Below the pieces are notes generated by a model that did no database searches, had not been told where the DNA came from, and was given only the letters and a program-made list of their open reading frames with translations. Shown one piece after another: positions 18,093 through 27,257 of a stretch of DNA of 64,000 bases. A program made the position numbers and the translations under genes. How positions within the stretch are numbered: the first letter of the stretch is position 1; the number at the start of each line of letters is the position of its first letter. The DNA is from an uncultured Hyphomicrobiales bacterium (lineage in GTDB: Bacteria; Pseudomonadota; Alphaproteobacteria; Rhizobiales; Beijerinckiaceae), in NCBI GenBank assembly GCA_903902915.1, contig CAIUWR010000053.1, positions 1 through 64,000 on the forward strand, written 5' to 3'.

Positions 18093-19085
18093 TCAAAGCT
18101 CTATGGTGCTCGGCGCGAAAATCTCTTCCATCTCGAAGCGGCGCGGGGCGAGGCCCTGTTCCACCAGATGCAGCGCGGCCGCCTCCAGCGTCTTGCGGTT
18201 GGAGGCGACGCCGTGTCGCACCAGCGGCGTCGCCAGAGCCTTGCGAGAGTCCGGCGACAGCAGGCCGGTGTCGAAATGATAGTCGCAATGCTCCAGCCGC
18301 TCCGCGTCGGCGATGGCGGCGGCGTCGTTGAAGGCCTTCACCAGATTCAGCGCCAGCCACGGGTGCTTCTCCGCCAGCTCCCGGCGCAGCACCATGCCGT
18401 GGTTGATCGGGTGGATGCCGGTCTTCCTCCAGTAGCGCGCGCCCTCGGCCGCCACATCGGGGAACAGGGTGCGGATCTGCGGATGGTTCTTCAAATCCAC
18501 ATTGCTGCGGTTCACGATGGTGGCGTGGCCGCGATAGTGGACGCAGGCCTGCAACTCGCCCGACAGCATCATGCTGGCGACGCTCTTGTCGGTGGGAATC
18601 TGGTTCACGGTCACGCCTTCAGGCGGACGAAAGCCGGTGGCCCCGCCATGGCTGAGTTCGGGCGTGCGCTCCATGAACCATTCGCAATCAGCGGACGTCA
18701 CGCCCCATTCGTGCTGGAGCGCGCCGCGTGTCCAAAGGGCGCCGGTCTGCTGATATTCGGTGACGCCGACGCGCTTGCCCTTGAGGTCTTCCGGGCGCTC
18801 GATGCCAGAATCCCGGCGCACCAGAATGTGGGAATGGAAAAAGCGCCTGGTGGTGAAGATGGGCAGGCCCACGAAGCGGTCGTCGCCCTTGGAGAGCGCG
18901 ATCATGTAGGAGGACATGGACATTTCGGCCACGTCGAAGTCCGCGAATTTCAACTGGCGCCAGAAGAGTTCGGAAGGGCCGACGACGCTGGGGGTCAGCT
19001 CCACGCCCTCCACTTTCACGCGTCCGTCAAGAACGGGCAAGGTGCGCGGATTGGCGGCGAAGGCGATGCTGAGATTGAGCTTCAT
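18093..19085 (-). CDS. 4,5-dihydroxyphthalate decarboxylase-like protein (periplasmic-binding fold)
   Basis: The 330-residue protein resembles Pht5-type 4,5-dihydroxyphthalate decarboxylases: DGRVKVEGVELTP, FDVAEMSMSSYM, FFHSHILVR, DLKGKRVGVTEYQQT and LQHEWGV. That family shares the fold of ABC-type solute-binding proteins, so the same sequence could be a binding protein; no signal peptide is visible, which favours a cytoplasmic role. The start at 19085 (MKLNLSIAF) follows a G-rich ribosome-binding site; 12 extra codons upstream are less likely. No phthalate dioxygenase genes are nearby, so the substrate is unknown. Confidence 0.75.
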   Translation of the reverse strand: MKLNLSIAFAANPRTLPVLDGRVKVEGVELTPSVVGPSELFWRQLKFADFDVAEMSMSSYMIALSKGDDRFVGLPIFTTRRFFHSHILVRRDSGIERPEDLKGKRVGVTEYQQTGALWTRGALQHEWGVTSADCEWFMERTPELSHGGATGFRPPEGVTVNQIPTDKSVASMMLSGELQACVHYRGHATIVNRSNVDLKNHPQIRTLFPDVAAEGARYWRKTGIHPINHGMVLRRELAEKHPWLALNLVKAFNDAAAIADAERLEHCDYHFDTGLLSPDSRKALATPLVRHGVASNRKTLEAAALHLVEQGLAPRRFEMEEIFAPSTIEL

Positions 19086-19152
19086 GTCTGTTTCCCCCTT
19101 TGCGAAGGCTTTTAGGGCCATTCGCCAAGGGGGAGCAAGACGCCAGCGCCAA

Positions 19153-19809
19153 TCAGGCCTCGCCGTTCAATCCCTGCCCGATCACCAGCGGCACGAACTG
19201 CACCGCGCCCAGATCCTCCTCGATCCATTCTGCCGCGCTGGCGCGGGTGACCTTCATGAGCCGTTGCACGCCCCCATGTTCGCCCACGGGAATGATGAGG
19301 CGTCCGCCGGGGCTGAGCTGCTGCTTCAGGGGCTCGGGAACCACAGGCCCGCCCGCCGTGACGACGATGGCGTCGAAGGGCGCCGCGGGCGGCCAGCCAT
19401 TGGTTCCATCGGCCCGCAACACCGTGACATTGGCGCGGCCCAGCTCCGCGATACGCGAACCCGCCATGCGCGCCAGCTTCGGGTGGCGCTCGATGCTCCA
19501 CACGCGCGCCGCCAGAAAGCTGAGCACCGCAGCGCTATAGCCCGACCCGGACCCTATTTCGAGCACCCGGTCCGTAGGCCTGATCTGCGCCGCCTGCGCC
19601 ATGAGGGCGACGATGAAGGGCTGGGAAATGGTCTGGCCTTCGGCGATGGGAAGCGGGCGGTCTTCATAGGCGTGGTCGGCATAGTCGGGATCGACGAAGC
19701 GCTCTCTGGGAACCGCGCGCATGGCTTGCAAGACACGAGCATCCGTCACGCCGCGCGGCTCGATTTGCTCCGCCACCATACGTTCTCGCAATAGCGTGAA
19801 CTCAGTCAT
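19153..19809 (-). CDS. pcm: Protein-L-isoaspartate O-methyltransferase
   Basis: The 218-residue protein has the Pcm signature: MVAEQIEPRGVTDARVL, PRERFVDPDYADHAYEDRPL, GQTISQPFIVALM, then SAM-binding VLEIGSGSGYSAAVL. It repairs isoaspartyl residues in aged proteins by carboxyl methylation. The start at 19809 has GGAG 11 bases upstream; the frame is open for 37 more codons through AT-rich intergenic sequence, which is not credible coding. Confidence 0.93.
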   Translation of the reverse strand: MTEFTLLRERMVAEQIEPRGVTDARVLQAMRAVPRERFVDPDYADHAYEDRPLPIAEGQTISQPFIVALMAQAAQIRPTDRVLEIGSGSGYSAAVLSFLAARVWSIERHPKLARMAGSRIAELGRANVTVLRADGTNGWPPAAPFDAIVVTAGGPVVPEPLKQQLSPGGRLIIPVGEHGGVQRLMKVTRASAAEWIEEDLGAVQFVPLVIGQGLNGEA

Positions 19810-20108
19810 TTCTGATCTCCAGATGGACGAAAGATAAAAAGAGTGTTGAAATAAAATAAACCCAAGATGGAATATTGCAACCTTCAGCTTTATTATTGAA
19901 ATAACCGCTGCTTTTAACAAAGCATTAACTAAACTATTCGAATAAATACAGCTTTGCCTCTGCTGTTTTATTTATATAATTAAAAATCACCTGTGGAGCC
20001 CCACCTTTGCGCCTCGTTTCAGGCTCCGGTTTGACATGGCTGCGTCCCCTGCCAGAATGGCCTGAAGGTAAATCCGGCGGCAAGCCGGAAGCTGTCCGGG
20101 AGGGCCAT
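19810..20108 (+). other. AT-rich divergent intergenic region
   Basis: About 300 bases between the divergent pcm and solute-binding protein genes, strikingly A+T rich from 19830 to 19990 against a GC-rich background. It holds an imperfect hairpin around 19940-19972 (ACAGC/GCTGT core followed by a T/A-rich stretch). Promoters for both genes must lie here, but I see no pair of clear hexamers. No credible ORF. Confidence 0.5.
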
Positions 20109-21128
20109 ATGAAGCGCATTCTCACCTGCATGTTCGCCATGCTGGCTGTCGGCGCCGCACAGGCGCAGACGCCGCAGGCTTCGTGGATCATTCGGGAGTT
20201 GCTGGCGGGCGCGCAGGCCGAGGGGCAAGTCACCATCTATTCCTCCACCAATGAGCAGGAGGGCCTGCCGCTCTGGAAGCTTTATGAGGAGGCCACGGGG
20301 ATCAAGGTGAACTATGTGCGCGGCGCAGAATCGCCGCTGCAGGCCAAGATCGCCCTTGAGGCCCGCACCGGCCAGCAATCATGGGACGTGCATAATGCGG
20401 GCACGGTGAACATGATCCCGGAAAATCTCACCCTGCAATATGAGCCGCCCAACGCGAAGGACATCATGCCCGAAGCGCGCGATCCCAATAAGCGCTGGTA
20501 TGGCGTCTATGCGGGCTACAGCGTGCCGCAATATAACACCAACCTCGTGAAGCCCGACGAGCTGCCGAAGACCTTCGAGGACTTTCTCACCCGCAAACAA
20601 TGGATCGGCAAGGTGGCCATCGAGGGCACTGACCGCGAATGGATGGAGGCCATCCTGACGTTCTACGGGCGAGACAACGGGCTGAAGCTGCTGCGCGACA
20701 TTCAGGCGACGCTGAAGCCCGTGGTGCTGGATGGGCATTTCGCCATGGCCCGGCAGATCGCAGCGGGGGAATATCCCATCGCGCTGATGAACTATTCCAT
20801 GCTCACCACCAATCTGAAGCAACAGGGCGCGCCCACCGATTATGTGGCGCTTGATCCGGTGCATCTGTGGTTCGGCATGGTCGGCGTGAACAAAAGCGCG
20901 CCCCATCCCAACGCCGCAAAACTCGCGGCGAATTTTCTGCTGAGCCGCGAGGCGCAGGAATTTTCAGCGAAGATGGGCGGGCGCGTGCCGACGCGGCTTG
21001 ATGTGGAGTCCAATCCCCCCGACCTGCGCCGACGCATGAATGAGAAAAAGGTGCTTTTCGTCCAGCTTTCGGCGGAACAGTCGAAAGAGTCGCAGAAGCT
21101 CTTCGACGATATTTTCAAACCGCGCTGA
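20109..21128 (+). CDS. Extracellular solute-binding protein, Fe3+/polyamine-type ABC family
   Basis: The 339-residue protein has a Sec signal peptide (about residues 1-20, ending AAQAQ). The mature part follows the periplasmic-binding protein class 2 pattern: EGQVTIYSSTNEQEG, NYVRGAE, YAGYSVPQYNTNLV, PKTFEDFL and IALMNYSM, close to FbpA-like iron-type binding proteins. The ligand cannot be read from sequence. No permease or ATPase gene adjoins it. The ATG at 20109 is chosen because the signal peptide begins there, although the frame opens earlier. Confidence 0.85.
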   Translation: MKRILTCMFAMLAVGAAQAQTPQASWIIRELLAGAQAEGQVTIYSSTNEQEGLPLWKLYEEATGIKVNYVRGAESPLQAKIALEARTGQQSWDVHNAGTVNMIPENLTLQYEPPNAKDIMPEARDPNKRWYGVYAGYSVPQYNTNLVKPDELPKTFEDFLTRKQWIGKVAIEGTDREWMEAILTFYGRDNGLKLLRDIQATLKPVVLDGHFAMARQIAAGEYPIALMNYSMLTTNLKQQGAPTDYVALDPVHLWFGMVGVNKSAPHPNAAKLAANFLLSREAQEFSAKMGGRVPTRLDVESNPPDLRRRMNEKKVLFVQLSAEQSKESQKLFDDIFKPR

Positions 21129-21151
21129 GGGCAAGCTGCGCCCGGCGCCTC

Positions 21152-21613
21152 TCAATCGAGTTTGGGGAAAACCTTTCCGTCCGGAGCCTTAAAAAATATC
21201 GGATACTGTTTTTCCAATAGAATGAGATAATGACCATCGACCACGATTTCGTAGTAGATATTTTCTTTCGTCAGCGCATTGAGGCAAACAGCGTCGAAGC
21301 CGACGTCGGCTTTAGTGAGTTTGCAGTCGAGAACGGAACTTTTAAGGGAGTCTCCTGATATGAGAAGCGCATCCATCAGTTGCGCCAACATTTGAAAACC
21401 CAATTTTGCAGCGGGGTTTTTCTGCATTAGTTTCAGGTAGGGAGGGGAGTTTTGAGTTTCTTCCGCGTCCAATGTGTAACGTCCGTCGAGGTCAAGCGAC
21501 GCGGCCTTGGCGGATCGTATCGGCGATACGTTCATTAGTGCGGCCAAAACCCATGCGGCGATAAAAAATTTATTGCGCGTTTTAAATTTCAGCATTTCAG
21601 GCGCCTCGATCAT
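21152..21613 (-). CDS. Hypothetical exported protein
   Basis: A 153-residue protein with a hydrophobic signal segment (about residues 17-38, FIAAWVLAALMNVSP, with a likely AKA-A cleavage). The mature part has two well-separated cysteines (DCKLTKADVGFDAVC). The M at residue 7 (MLKFKTRNKF) may be the true start. I recognise no family. Base composition is lower in GC than its neighbours, and codon use looks foreign. Convergent with the solute-binding protein, 23 bases apart. Confidence 0.6.
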   Translation of the reverse strand: MIEAPEMLKFKTRNKFFIAAWVLAALMNVSPIRSAKAASLDLDGRYTLDAEETQNSPPYLKLMQKNPAAKLGFQMLAQLMDALLISGDSLKSSVLDCKLTKADVGFDAVCLNALTKENIYYEIVVDGHYLILLEKQYPIFFKAPDGKVFPKLD

Positions 21614-21674
21614 GAATCGACGTTACTGATCTGCAGGTATACATCCATGCTGGCGTGGTCAAGCGTGCCCTTCT

Positions 21675-22748
21675 TTAATTCGCTGATTCATAACGAGAAA
21701 ATGTATTCGCAGGACATTCTGCGCCCTCAAGTTCAAAAGCCTCCGCGATCAACCTAAAAGACGCCTTGCGATCCGCCATGTCATGGGCTTGCGTCAGGAT
21801 GGCGATCTCCTGCACGCCCAGCGCGCGCGCGTAATCGCGCAGCTTCTGCGCGACCATGGCGCCGTCGCCGATCATGGCGTCATCGGCCATTTGCTCCGCC
21901 CTGCGCTCCTCGCCGCGCGCCCGCAATTCGTTCAGCGCGTCTTGCGCGGGCAGCAGCGGCAAGCGCACGCCACGGTCGCGGTTGAGCCGCGAGAGGGCGC
22001 GGGTGGCGAAAATGAAGCGCGCCTGCGCCTCGTTGGCCGCCGCCAGCGCGAAGACGCAGACGGAGGGCTGCGGCGCGGGGTGGCGTTCGCTGGGTTGATA
22101 ATAGCGGCGATAGAGTTCGAAGGCCTGTTCCGCCCCGCGCTCGCTGATGAAGGCGGCGAAACAGAAGGGAATGCCGAGATAGGCGGCGACCTGCGCGCCA
22201 TAATCGGAACTGCCGAGCACGAAGACTTCCGGCGCGGTCGCGCTTTGCGGCGTCACCTTCAGGCTCGCCAGCGCATGGCCCTCGGTGAGCGGCTTGCCCG
22301 AGGTCCAGGCGATGATGTCGCGCACATTGGCGGGAAAGCGCTGCACGGCGTCGTCGCCCGCAGGGTTCAGCGCCCAGGAGGTGCGCCCATCGCCGCCCGG
22401 CGCACGGCCAAGGCCCAGATCAATGCGTCCGGGCGCGATGGCGTCCAGCACGCGGAACTGCTCGGCGACTTTCAGCGGCGCGTAATGGGGCAGCATGACG
22501 CCCGCCGAGCCCACGCGAATGCGCGAGGTGCGCGCGGCGATGGCGGCGATCAGAATTTCGGGGGCTGAGCCCACGATGCTCTCGGAGCCATGATGCTCGC
22601 TCACCCAGAAGCGTTCATAGCCCAACGTTTCGCAATGTTGCGCGATCTCGATCGTGTCGCGAATGGCGCGGTCCTGCGGCGCGCCGATGACGGCGGGCGA
22701 CTGGTCGAGAACGGAGAGCCTGAGATCGGGGAGTTTGAGGTTAGTCAT
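21675..22748 (-). CDS. LLM-class (luciferase-like) flavin-dependent oxidoreductase
   Basis: The 357-residue protein follows the bacterial luciferase-like fold: LSVLDQSPA at the start, RFWVSEHHGSESIVGSAPEI, RIRVGSAGVMLPHYAPLKVAEQF, IDLGLGRAPGG. It uses reduced FMN to oxidise an unknown substrate; MsnO8-type enzymes share this motif set. It lies 47 bases after the intradiol dioxygenase and appears to be the last gene of the marR-emrAB-dienelactone hydrolase-dioxygenase run, so a part in aromatic degradation or in detoxifying its products is plausible. Confidence 0.87.
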   Translation of the reverse strand: MTNLKLPDLRLSVLDQSPAVIGAPQDRAIRDTIEIAQHCETLGYERFWVSEHHGSESIVGSAPEILIAAIAARTSRIRVGSAGVMLPHYAPLKVAEQFRVLDAIAPGRIDLGLGRAPGGDGRTSWALNPAGDDAVQRFPANVRDIIAWTSGKPLTEGHALASLKVTPQSATAPEVFVLGSSDYGAQVAAYLGIPFCFAAFISERGAEQAFELYRRYYQPSERHPAPQPSVCVFALAAANEAQARFIFATRALSRLNRDRGVRLPLLPAQDALNELRARGEERRAEQMADDAMIGDGAMVAQKLRDYARALGVQEIAILTQAHDMADRKASFRLIAEAFELEGAECPANTFSRYESAN

Positions 22749-22795
22749 GGCGCGCCTTGCAGGCCCTCCCGCCGCAGCGGGTGGGCGCGTTGATG

Positions 22796-23686
22796 CTATT
22801 TGATGGGCGGACGCGGCAGGCGCGCCTCGCCCGCCTCCATGCGGAATTCGTAATTCATCGAATGCCAGACGCCGGTGACGTCAGCATCCGGCGCGCCGCC
22901 TTCATGGCGGTCCGAATGGCCGAGCAAGGCGCGGGTGACGCCGAACTGCGCGTCGGTTTCGATGCGCGGGTCATCATCGAAATAGACCTGTGAGATCAGC
23001 GTCTTGTAGCCTTCCTTATAGGCCAGGTAATGCAGATGGGCCGGGCGGAACGGATGGCGCTCCTGCGCGGTCAGCAGCCGGCCCACAGGTCCGTTGGTGG
23101 GAATCGGATAGCCCGAGGGTTTCACGCTGCGGAACCAGATCTCGCCATTGGCGTCGGTGGTGAACTTGCCGCGCAGGTTCATGTCCACCTGCGTCTCGTC
23201 CTGATTCTCGTAGAAGCCTTCGGCGTTCGACTGCCACACATCGACGTCCGCGCCGACGATGGGCTTGCCCGCCACATCCAGAAAACGCGCCCGCGCGAAC
23301 AGCGGCTCGCCCACAGTTTTCGAGCGCATGATCGAGGCGCCGTTGGGCGTCACGGGATGGTTCAGCCGCCAGAAGGGACCGAGCAGATTCTGGTTGGTTT
23401 CGGTATTGCCCTTGTCGCCATTGTTGAGCAGGCACACGAGGGAGGATACGCCGAGCGAGCCCGCCATCAACACCACTTCGTTATGGGTGTCGGTGGTTCG
23501 TTGGCCCATTTCGGCGATGATCGCGCAGGCGTCCTGAAACTCGCGCTCGGTGAGGCGCACGTCGCGGATGAAGCCATGCAGATGGGTGATCAGCGAGGTC
23601 ATGATCTCGCGCAGGCGCGGATCTGGCGTGCGTTTCATCACGTCCAGCGCGAAGTCGGTCAGTTGTTTCTGGTTTTCGACGATCAT
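22796..23686 (-). CDS. Intradiol ring-cleavage dioxygenase, hydroxyquinol 1,2-dioxygenase type
   Basis: The 296-residue protein has the N-terminal helical dimerisation domain (about residues 1-105, LTEREFQDACAIIAEMGQ) and the intradiol catalytic barrel. Non-haem Fe(III) ligands are seen as the Tyr in GFYENQ, the Tyr in SGYPIP and the two His of RPAHLHY. The sequence is nearest to hydroxyquinol or catechol 1,2-dioxygenases; it would open 1,2,4-trihydroxybenzene to maleylacetate. The dienelactone hydrolase 52 bases upstream fits the same route. A maleylacetate reductase is not in view. Confidence 0.88.
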   Translation of the reverse strand: MIVENQKQLTDFALDVMKRTPDPRLREIMTSLITHLHGFIRDVRLTEREFQDACAIIAEMGQRTTDTHNEVVLMAGSLGVSSLVCLLNNGDKGNTETNQNLLGPFWRLNHPVTPNGASIMRSKTVGEPLFARARFLDVAGKPIVGADVDVWQSNAEGFYENQDETQVDMNLRGKFTTDANGEIWFRSVKPSGYPIPTNGPVGRLLTAQERHPFRPAHLHYLAYKEGYKTLISQVYFDDDPRIETDAQFGVTRALLGHSDRHEGGAPDADVTGVWHSMNYEFRMEAGEARLPRPPIK

Positions 23687-23738
23687 GGTTCCCGCCCCGA
23701 ATGGATGCGTCGGCCACGTTGGGCCGACGCTTTATTGA

Positions 23739-24407
23739 TTAGCCGACGTGTTTGGCGAAGAAGTCGTAAGTGCGCTGGCGCGCGAGGTCGGCGGCGGCCT
23801 TGTCGTAAGCGCCGCGCTCGTCGCAGTTGAAGCCGTGGCCCGCCGCATAGACATAGACCGGGGTCTCGGGACGCGCGGCCTTGATCTTCTCCACGTCGGT
23901 CATGGGGATCGAGTGATCCGTCTCGCCGAAATGCAGAATGGTCGGGGCGACGGGAACCTTGTCGCACATGGCCGCGACGCCAGCGCCATAATAGCCGGAG
24001 GCCGCAGCCACGCCGGGAATGTTCACGGCCGCCGCGAAGGCGAGCGTGCCGCCCCAGCAATAGCCGACGACGCCGACCTTGCCAGCCTTGGCGGCTTCCG
24101 CAACCGCCGCCTTCACGTCGAGCATGACCTTCGCCGGATCGGTCTTGCCGCGCGTGGCGACGCCCGCCTGCATGTCGGCCTGTTCGTAGCCGGACTCGTA
24201 ATCGGGCTGCACGCGGTCATAGAGCGCGGGCGCGACGGCCAGATAGCCTTCCGCCGCATAGCGGTCCGCGACCGCGCGGATGTGGTGGTTGACGCCGAAA
24301 ATTTCCTGAATGACGACAATGCCGCCGCGCGGAGCGCCCGCAGGCCTGGCCACATAGGCGCCGATGGTGACGCCGTCTTCGGCGGTCAGGGTAATGTGCT
24401 CTCCCAT
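23739..24407 (-). CDS. Dienelactone hydrolase family protein
   Basis: The 222-residue alpha/beta hydrolase has the dienelactone hydrolase nucleophile motif GYCWGG (Cys in place of Ser), FGETDHSIP with the acid residue and AAGHGFNCD with the catalytic His. It hydrolyses dienelactone-type intermediates of aromatic ring fission to maleylacetate. The start at 24407 (MGEHITL) follows AGAGGA; the frame extends 30 codons upstream without homology. It is placed directly before the intradiol dioxygenase. Confidence 0.9.
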   Translation of the reverse strand: MGEHITLTAEDGVTIGAYVARPAGAPRGGIVVIQEIFGVNHHIRAVADRYAAEGYLAVAPALYDRVQPDYESGYEQADMQAGVATRGKTDPAKVMLDVKAAVAEAAKAGKVGVVGYCWGGTLAFAAAVNIPGVAAASGYYGAGVAAMCDKVPVAPTILHFGETDHSIPMTDVEKIKAARPETPVYVYAAGHGFNCDERGAYDKAAADLARQRTYDFFAKHVG

Positions 24408-24493
24408 GGAAGTCCTCTGCTCTTCGTTGGTAGGGGCTGATGGCCCGGACCGGCAATAAAGAGCATCTTTCGGCGCCTGACCAGAGGGATTTG

Positions 24494-26080
24494 TCAATCA
24501 AGGACATGGACGGGCGTGGACGCTGAAGCGGGAGCAGGCTTTCCCGCTTGCTGCGGCCTGCGCATCAACAACAAAAGCAGCGCCGTCGGCAGGCTGACCC
24601 AGAACATCAACTTGAAATCATCCGTATAGGCGATGGCCAGAGCCTGACGGGAGACTTCTCCGTTGAGCGCCATGCGGCCTCCGCTGGTGGCCGTATTCCA
24701 GAAGAGATAGGCGCCGCCGGTCTGCAACATGCGGCTGAACCCGGTCAGGCCTTCGGCCATTTGCGCGTGCACGATCTGCGCATTCTGCGCCAGCATGAAG
24801 GAGGCGACGGAAACGCCGATCGCCGAGCCCACATTGCGCACCAGGCTGAACAGCGCGGCCCCATCGGTGCGGAACTCCGCAGGCAGCGTTGCGAAGGCCA
24901 CAACCTGCAATGGAATGAAAACGAAACCGAGGCCAAAGCCCTGAATGGCCGTCACCCAGGAGAGGGTGAAGGGCTGCACGGCGGGCGTCCAGGTCGCCAT
25001 TTCCCAAAAGGAATAGGCGAGGGCCGCTATGCCCAGCGCCATCAAAAGGCGCGGATCGACCTTGCTGGAGAACCGCCCCGCCACCATCATGGCCAGCATG
25101 GTGCCCAGCCCGCGCGGCACCATCAGCAAGCCCGCCTCGCGCACCGGATAGCCGCCCAGCGTCTGGAGCCAGGGCGCGAGCAGGGCGGAGCTGGCCAGCA
25201 GCACCATGCCCACCGCGAACATCACCAGGAAGCCTGACGTGAAGTTCACATCCGCGAAGATGCGTGGCGATATGAAGGGGCGCTCCGCCAGCAGCACATG
25301 CACCACGAAAAGATAGAGGCCGAGGGCCGCCAGCAGCAATTCGATCCAGACCTCGGTGGAGGCGAACCAGTCGAGATTGCCGCCCCGATCCAGCATCAGC
25401 TGCAAGGCGCCGATGCCGAGCGACAGCGCCAGAAATCCGGTCCAGTCAAAGCTTGTGGCGCGCGCCCGCGTTTCCTCCTTGAGGAAGAACCAAAGGCCGC
25501 CGATGGCGAGGGCGCCGAAGGGCAGGTTGATGAAGAACACCCAGCGCCAGTCATAGACCTCGGTCAGATAGCCGCCCAGCGTCGGCCCGAGAATGGGGCC
25601 GACCATGACGCCCATGCCCCACATGGCCATGGCCGAACCACGCTGTTCGGCGGAATAAAGATCGAGGATCGTCGCTTGCGACAGCGGCACCAGCGCGGCG
25701 CCGAAAATGCCCTGCAAAAGACGGAACAACACCATTTGCGTCAGTGATTGGGCCGCGCCGCAAAGCATGGAGGCGAGTGTGAAGCCCGCCAGACAGACGA
25801 TGAAGAAATTCTTGCGGCCAAACCGGGCGGAGAGCCATCCCACCGGCGAGGTCATGATGGCGGCCGCGATGATGTAGGAGGTCAGCACCCAGGTGATCTG
25901 GTCGGACGTGGTCAGCAGCGACCCCTGCATATAAGGCAAGGCCACATTGGCGATGGTCGAGTCCAGCGCCTGCATCAGCGTCGCGACCATGGCGCAGACG
26001 GTGATCAGCGCCCGATGTTGAGGAATGGCGGGCGGAGACGGACTCATGGCCGCTTCAACGCTGGTCGTTGCTGCTGACAT
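24494..26080 (-). CDS. EmrB/QacA-type (DHA2) multidrug exporter
   Basis: The 528-residue protein has 14 predicted membrane helices and DHA2 motifs: LDSTIANVALPYMQGSL in TM1, VGWLSARFGRKNFF after TM2, GPILGPTLGGYLTE (antiporter motif C) in TM5. It would work with the adjacent EmrA-like adaptor to carry hydrophobic compounds out of the cell by proton antiport. Its start overlaps the adaptor gene by 26 bases; an M 11 codons later would remove the overlap but lacks a ribosome-binding site. Confidence 0.92.
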   Translation of the reverse strand: MSAATTSVEAAMSPSPPAIPQHRALITVCAMVATLMQALDSTIANVALPYMQGSLLTTSDQITWVLTSYIIAAAIMTSPVGWLSARFGRKNFFIVCLAGFTLASMLCGAAQSLTQMVLFRLLQGIFGAALVPLSQATILDLYSAEQRGSAMAMWGMGVMVGPILGPTLGGYLTEVYDWRWVFFINLPFGALAIGGLWFFLKEETRARATSFDWTGFLALSLGIGALQLMLDRGGNLDWFASTEVWIELLLAALGLYLFVVHVLLAERPFISPRIFADVNFTSGFLVMFAVGMVLLASSALLAPWLQTLGGYPVREAGLLMVPRGLGTMLAMMVAGRFSSKVDPRLLMALGIAALAYSFWEMATWTPAVQPFTLSWVTAIQGFGLGFVFIPLQVVAFATLPAEFRTDGAALFSLVRNVGSAIGVSVASFMLAQNAQIVHAQMAEGLTGFSRMLQTGGAYLFWNTATSGGRMALNGEVSRQALAIAYTDDFKLMFWVSLPTALLLLLMRRPQQAGKPAPASASTPVHVLD

Positions 26081-27257
26081 TGATCCCGCCTGCCGCTTGC
26101 GGCGCAGCGGCGCCCCAAAGCTCGGAAATGGTGCGCTTGTGCCCGGTGTCGATATCCGCCACCGCGCTCATGCCCGCTCGCAGGGCTGGCGCCCCCTCCT
26201 GCGGCTCGAGCGCGATGCGCACGGGCACGCGTTGCACCACTTTCACCCAATTGCCGCTGGCGTTCTGGGCCGGAAGAATCGAAAATTCCGCGCCGCTCGC
26301 AGGCGCGATCGAATCGACGCGCCCGCGCCAGACACGGCCTGGATAGGCGTCGATGGTGACGTCGACGGCGTCGCCTGGTCCGGCGAAGGTCAGATCGGTC
26401 TCTTTCACATTGGCGTCGACCCACAGATTCTGCGTCGCCACCAGGCCCACCGCGCCGGTGTTGGTCAGCGCTGCGGTCTGCGACACGAGGAAAGTGCCAG
26501 GTTGCAGCGATTCGACGGCGGTGACGACGCCCGCGAAAGGCGCGCGCACGGTGGCGTGATCAAGCTGACGCTGCGCCTCATCGACCTGCGCCTTGGCCGC
26601 CAGATATTGCGGATGCTGCTCGACCGGCGCATCCGCCTTGCCGCCAAGGCGGATAAGGGCGGAATGGGCCTGACGCCGAAGCGCTTCGAGCTGTTGCTGC
26701 GCGGCCACAAGGCCAAAATGCGCCTGATCATAGGCGGTGCGGGTGCCCGCATTGCTCAGGGCCAGGGCTGCGGCGCGTTCGAAATTGGCTTGCGCCAGAC
26801 CCGCCTGCGCTTCCTGCCCGGCGATGTCGCTTTGCAGGCGTCCATAGTCCTGCTGGGCCGCCTCCAGAGTGATGCGGGTTTGCTCCAGATTGGCCTGCGC
26901 TACGCGGATCGCGATATCGAATTGTTTCGGGTCAAGGCGGAACAGAACCTGCCCCGGCTTGACCGTGTCGCCCTCATGCACGTCGACGGAGGCGACGAGG
27001 CCCGAAACATCGGTCGTCACCATCAGCTTGCGGGCGCGCACATAGGCGTTGTCGGTTGAGACCCAGCGCCCACCGCGCAGCCATGAGACGCCGCCCCCAA
27101 CCACGACGAGCGCGACGCCGCCCAGCATCAGGAGCCCGCGCAACCGGCTGCGGCCGACAGCTTGCGAGGCCGCCGTCCGGCCCTTCGTCGCAGGTTCCTG
27201 TAACGAGCCGCCGTCCGCGCTGTCGCTACGCTGTGTTTGTGATCCGGCCATGGTCAT
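26055..27257 (-). CDS. EmrA/HlyD-family periplasmic adaptor
   Basis: The ~400-residue protein has one N-terminal membrane helix (GLLMLGGVALVVVGGGV), a barrel-sandwich lipoyl-like domain (RARKLMVTTDVSGLV, VHEGDTVKPGQVLFRLD), a long alpha-helical hairpin (about residues 115-225) and the returning lipoyl half (VRAPFAGVVTAVESLQPG). This is the membrane-fusion partner of EmrB. The ATG at 27257 overlaps the marR stop as ATGA, implying a coupled marR-emrA-emrB unit. Confidence 0.92.
   Translation of the reverse strand: MTMAGSQTQRSDSADGGSLQEPATKGRTAASQAVGRSRLRGLLMLGGVALVVVGGGVSWLRGGRWVSTDNAYVRARKLMVTTDVSGLVASVDVHEGDTVKPGQVLFRLDPKQFDIAIRVAQANLEQTRITLEAAQQDYGRLQSDIAGQEAQAGLAQANFERAAALALSNAGTRTAYDQAHFGLVAAQQQLEALRRQAHSALIRLGGKADAPVEQHPQYLAAKAQVDEAQRQLDHATVRAPFAGVVTAVESLQPGTFLVSQTAALTNTGAVGLVATQNLWVDANVKETDLTFAGPGDAVDVTIDAYPGRVWRGRVDSIAPASGAEFSILPAQNASGNWVKVVQRVPVRIALEPQEGAPALRAGMSAVADIDTGHKRTISELWGAAAPQAAGGINVSSNDQR

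Noticed and set aside
19930-19980. Intrinsic terminator or regulatory RNA in the AT-rich gap
   Set aside because: The hairpin has only a 5-bp solid core and no gene ends into it on the plus strand.
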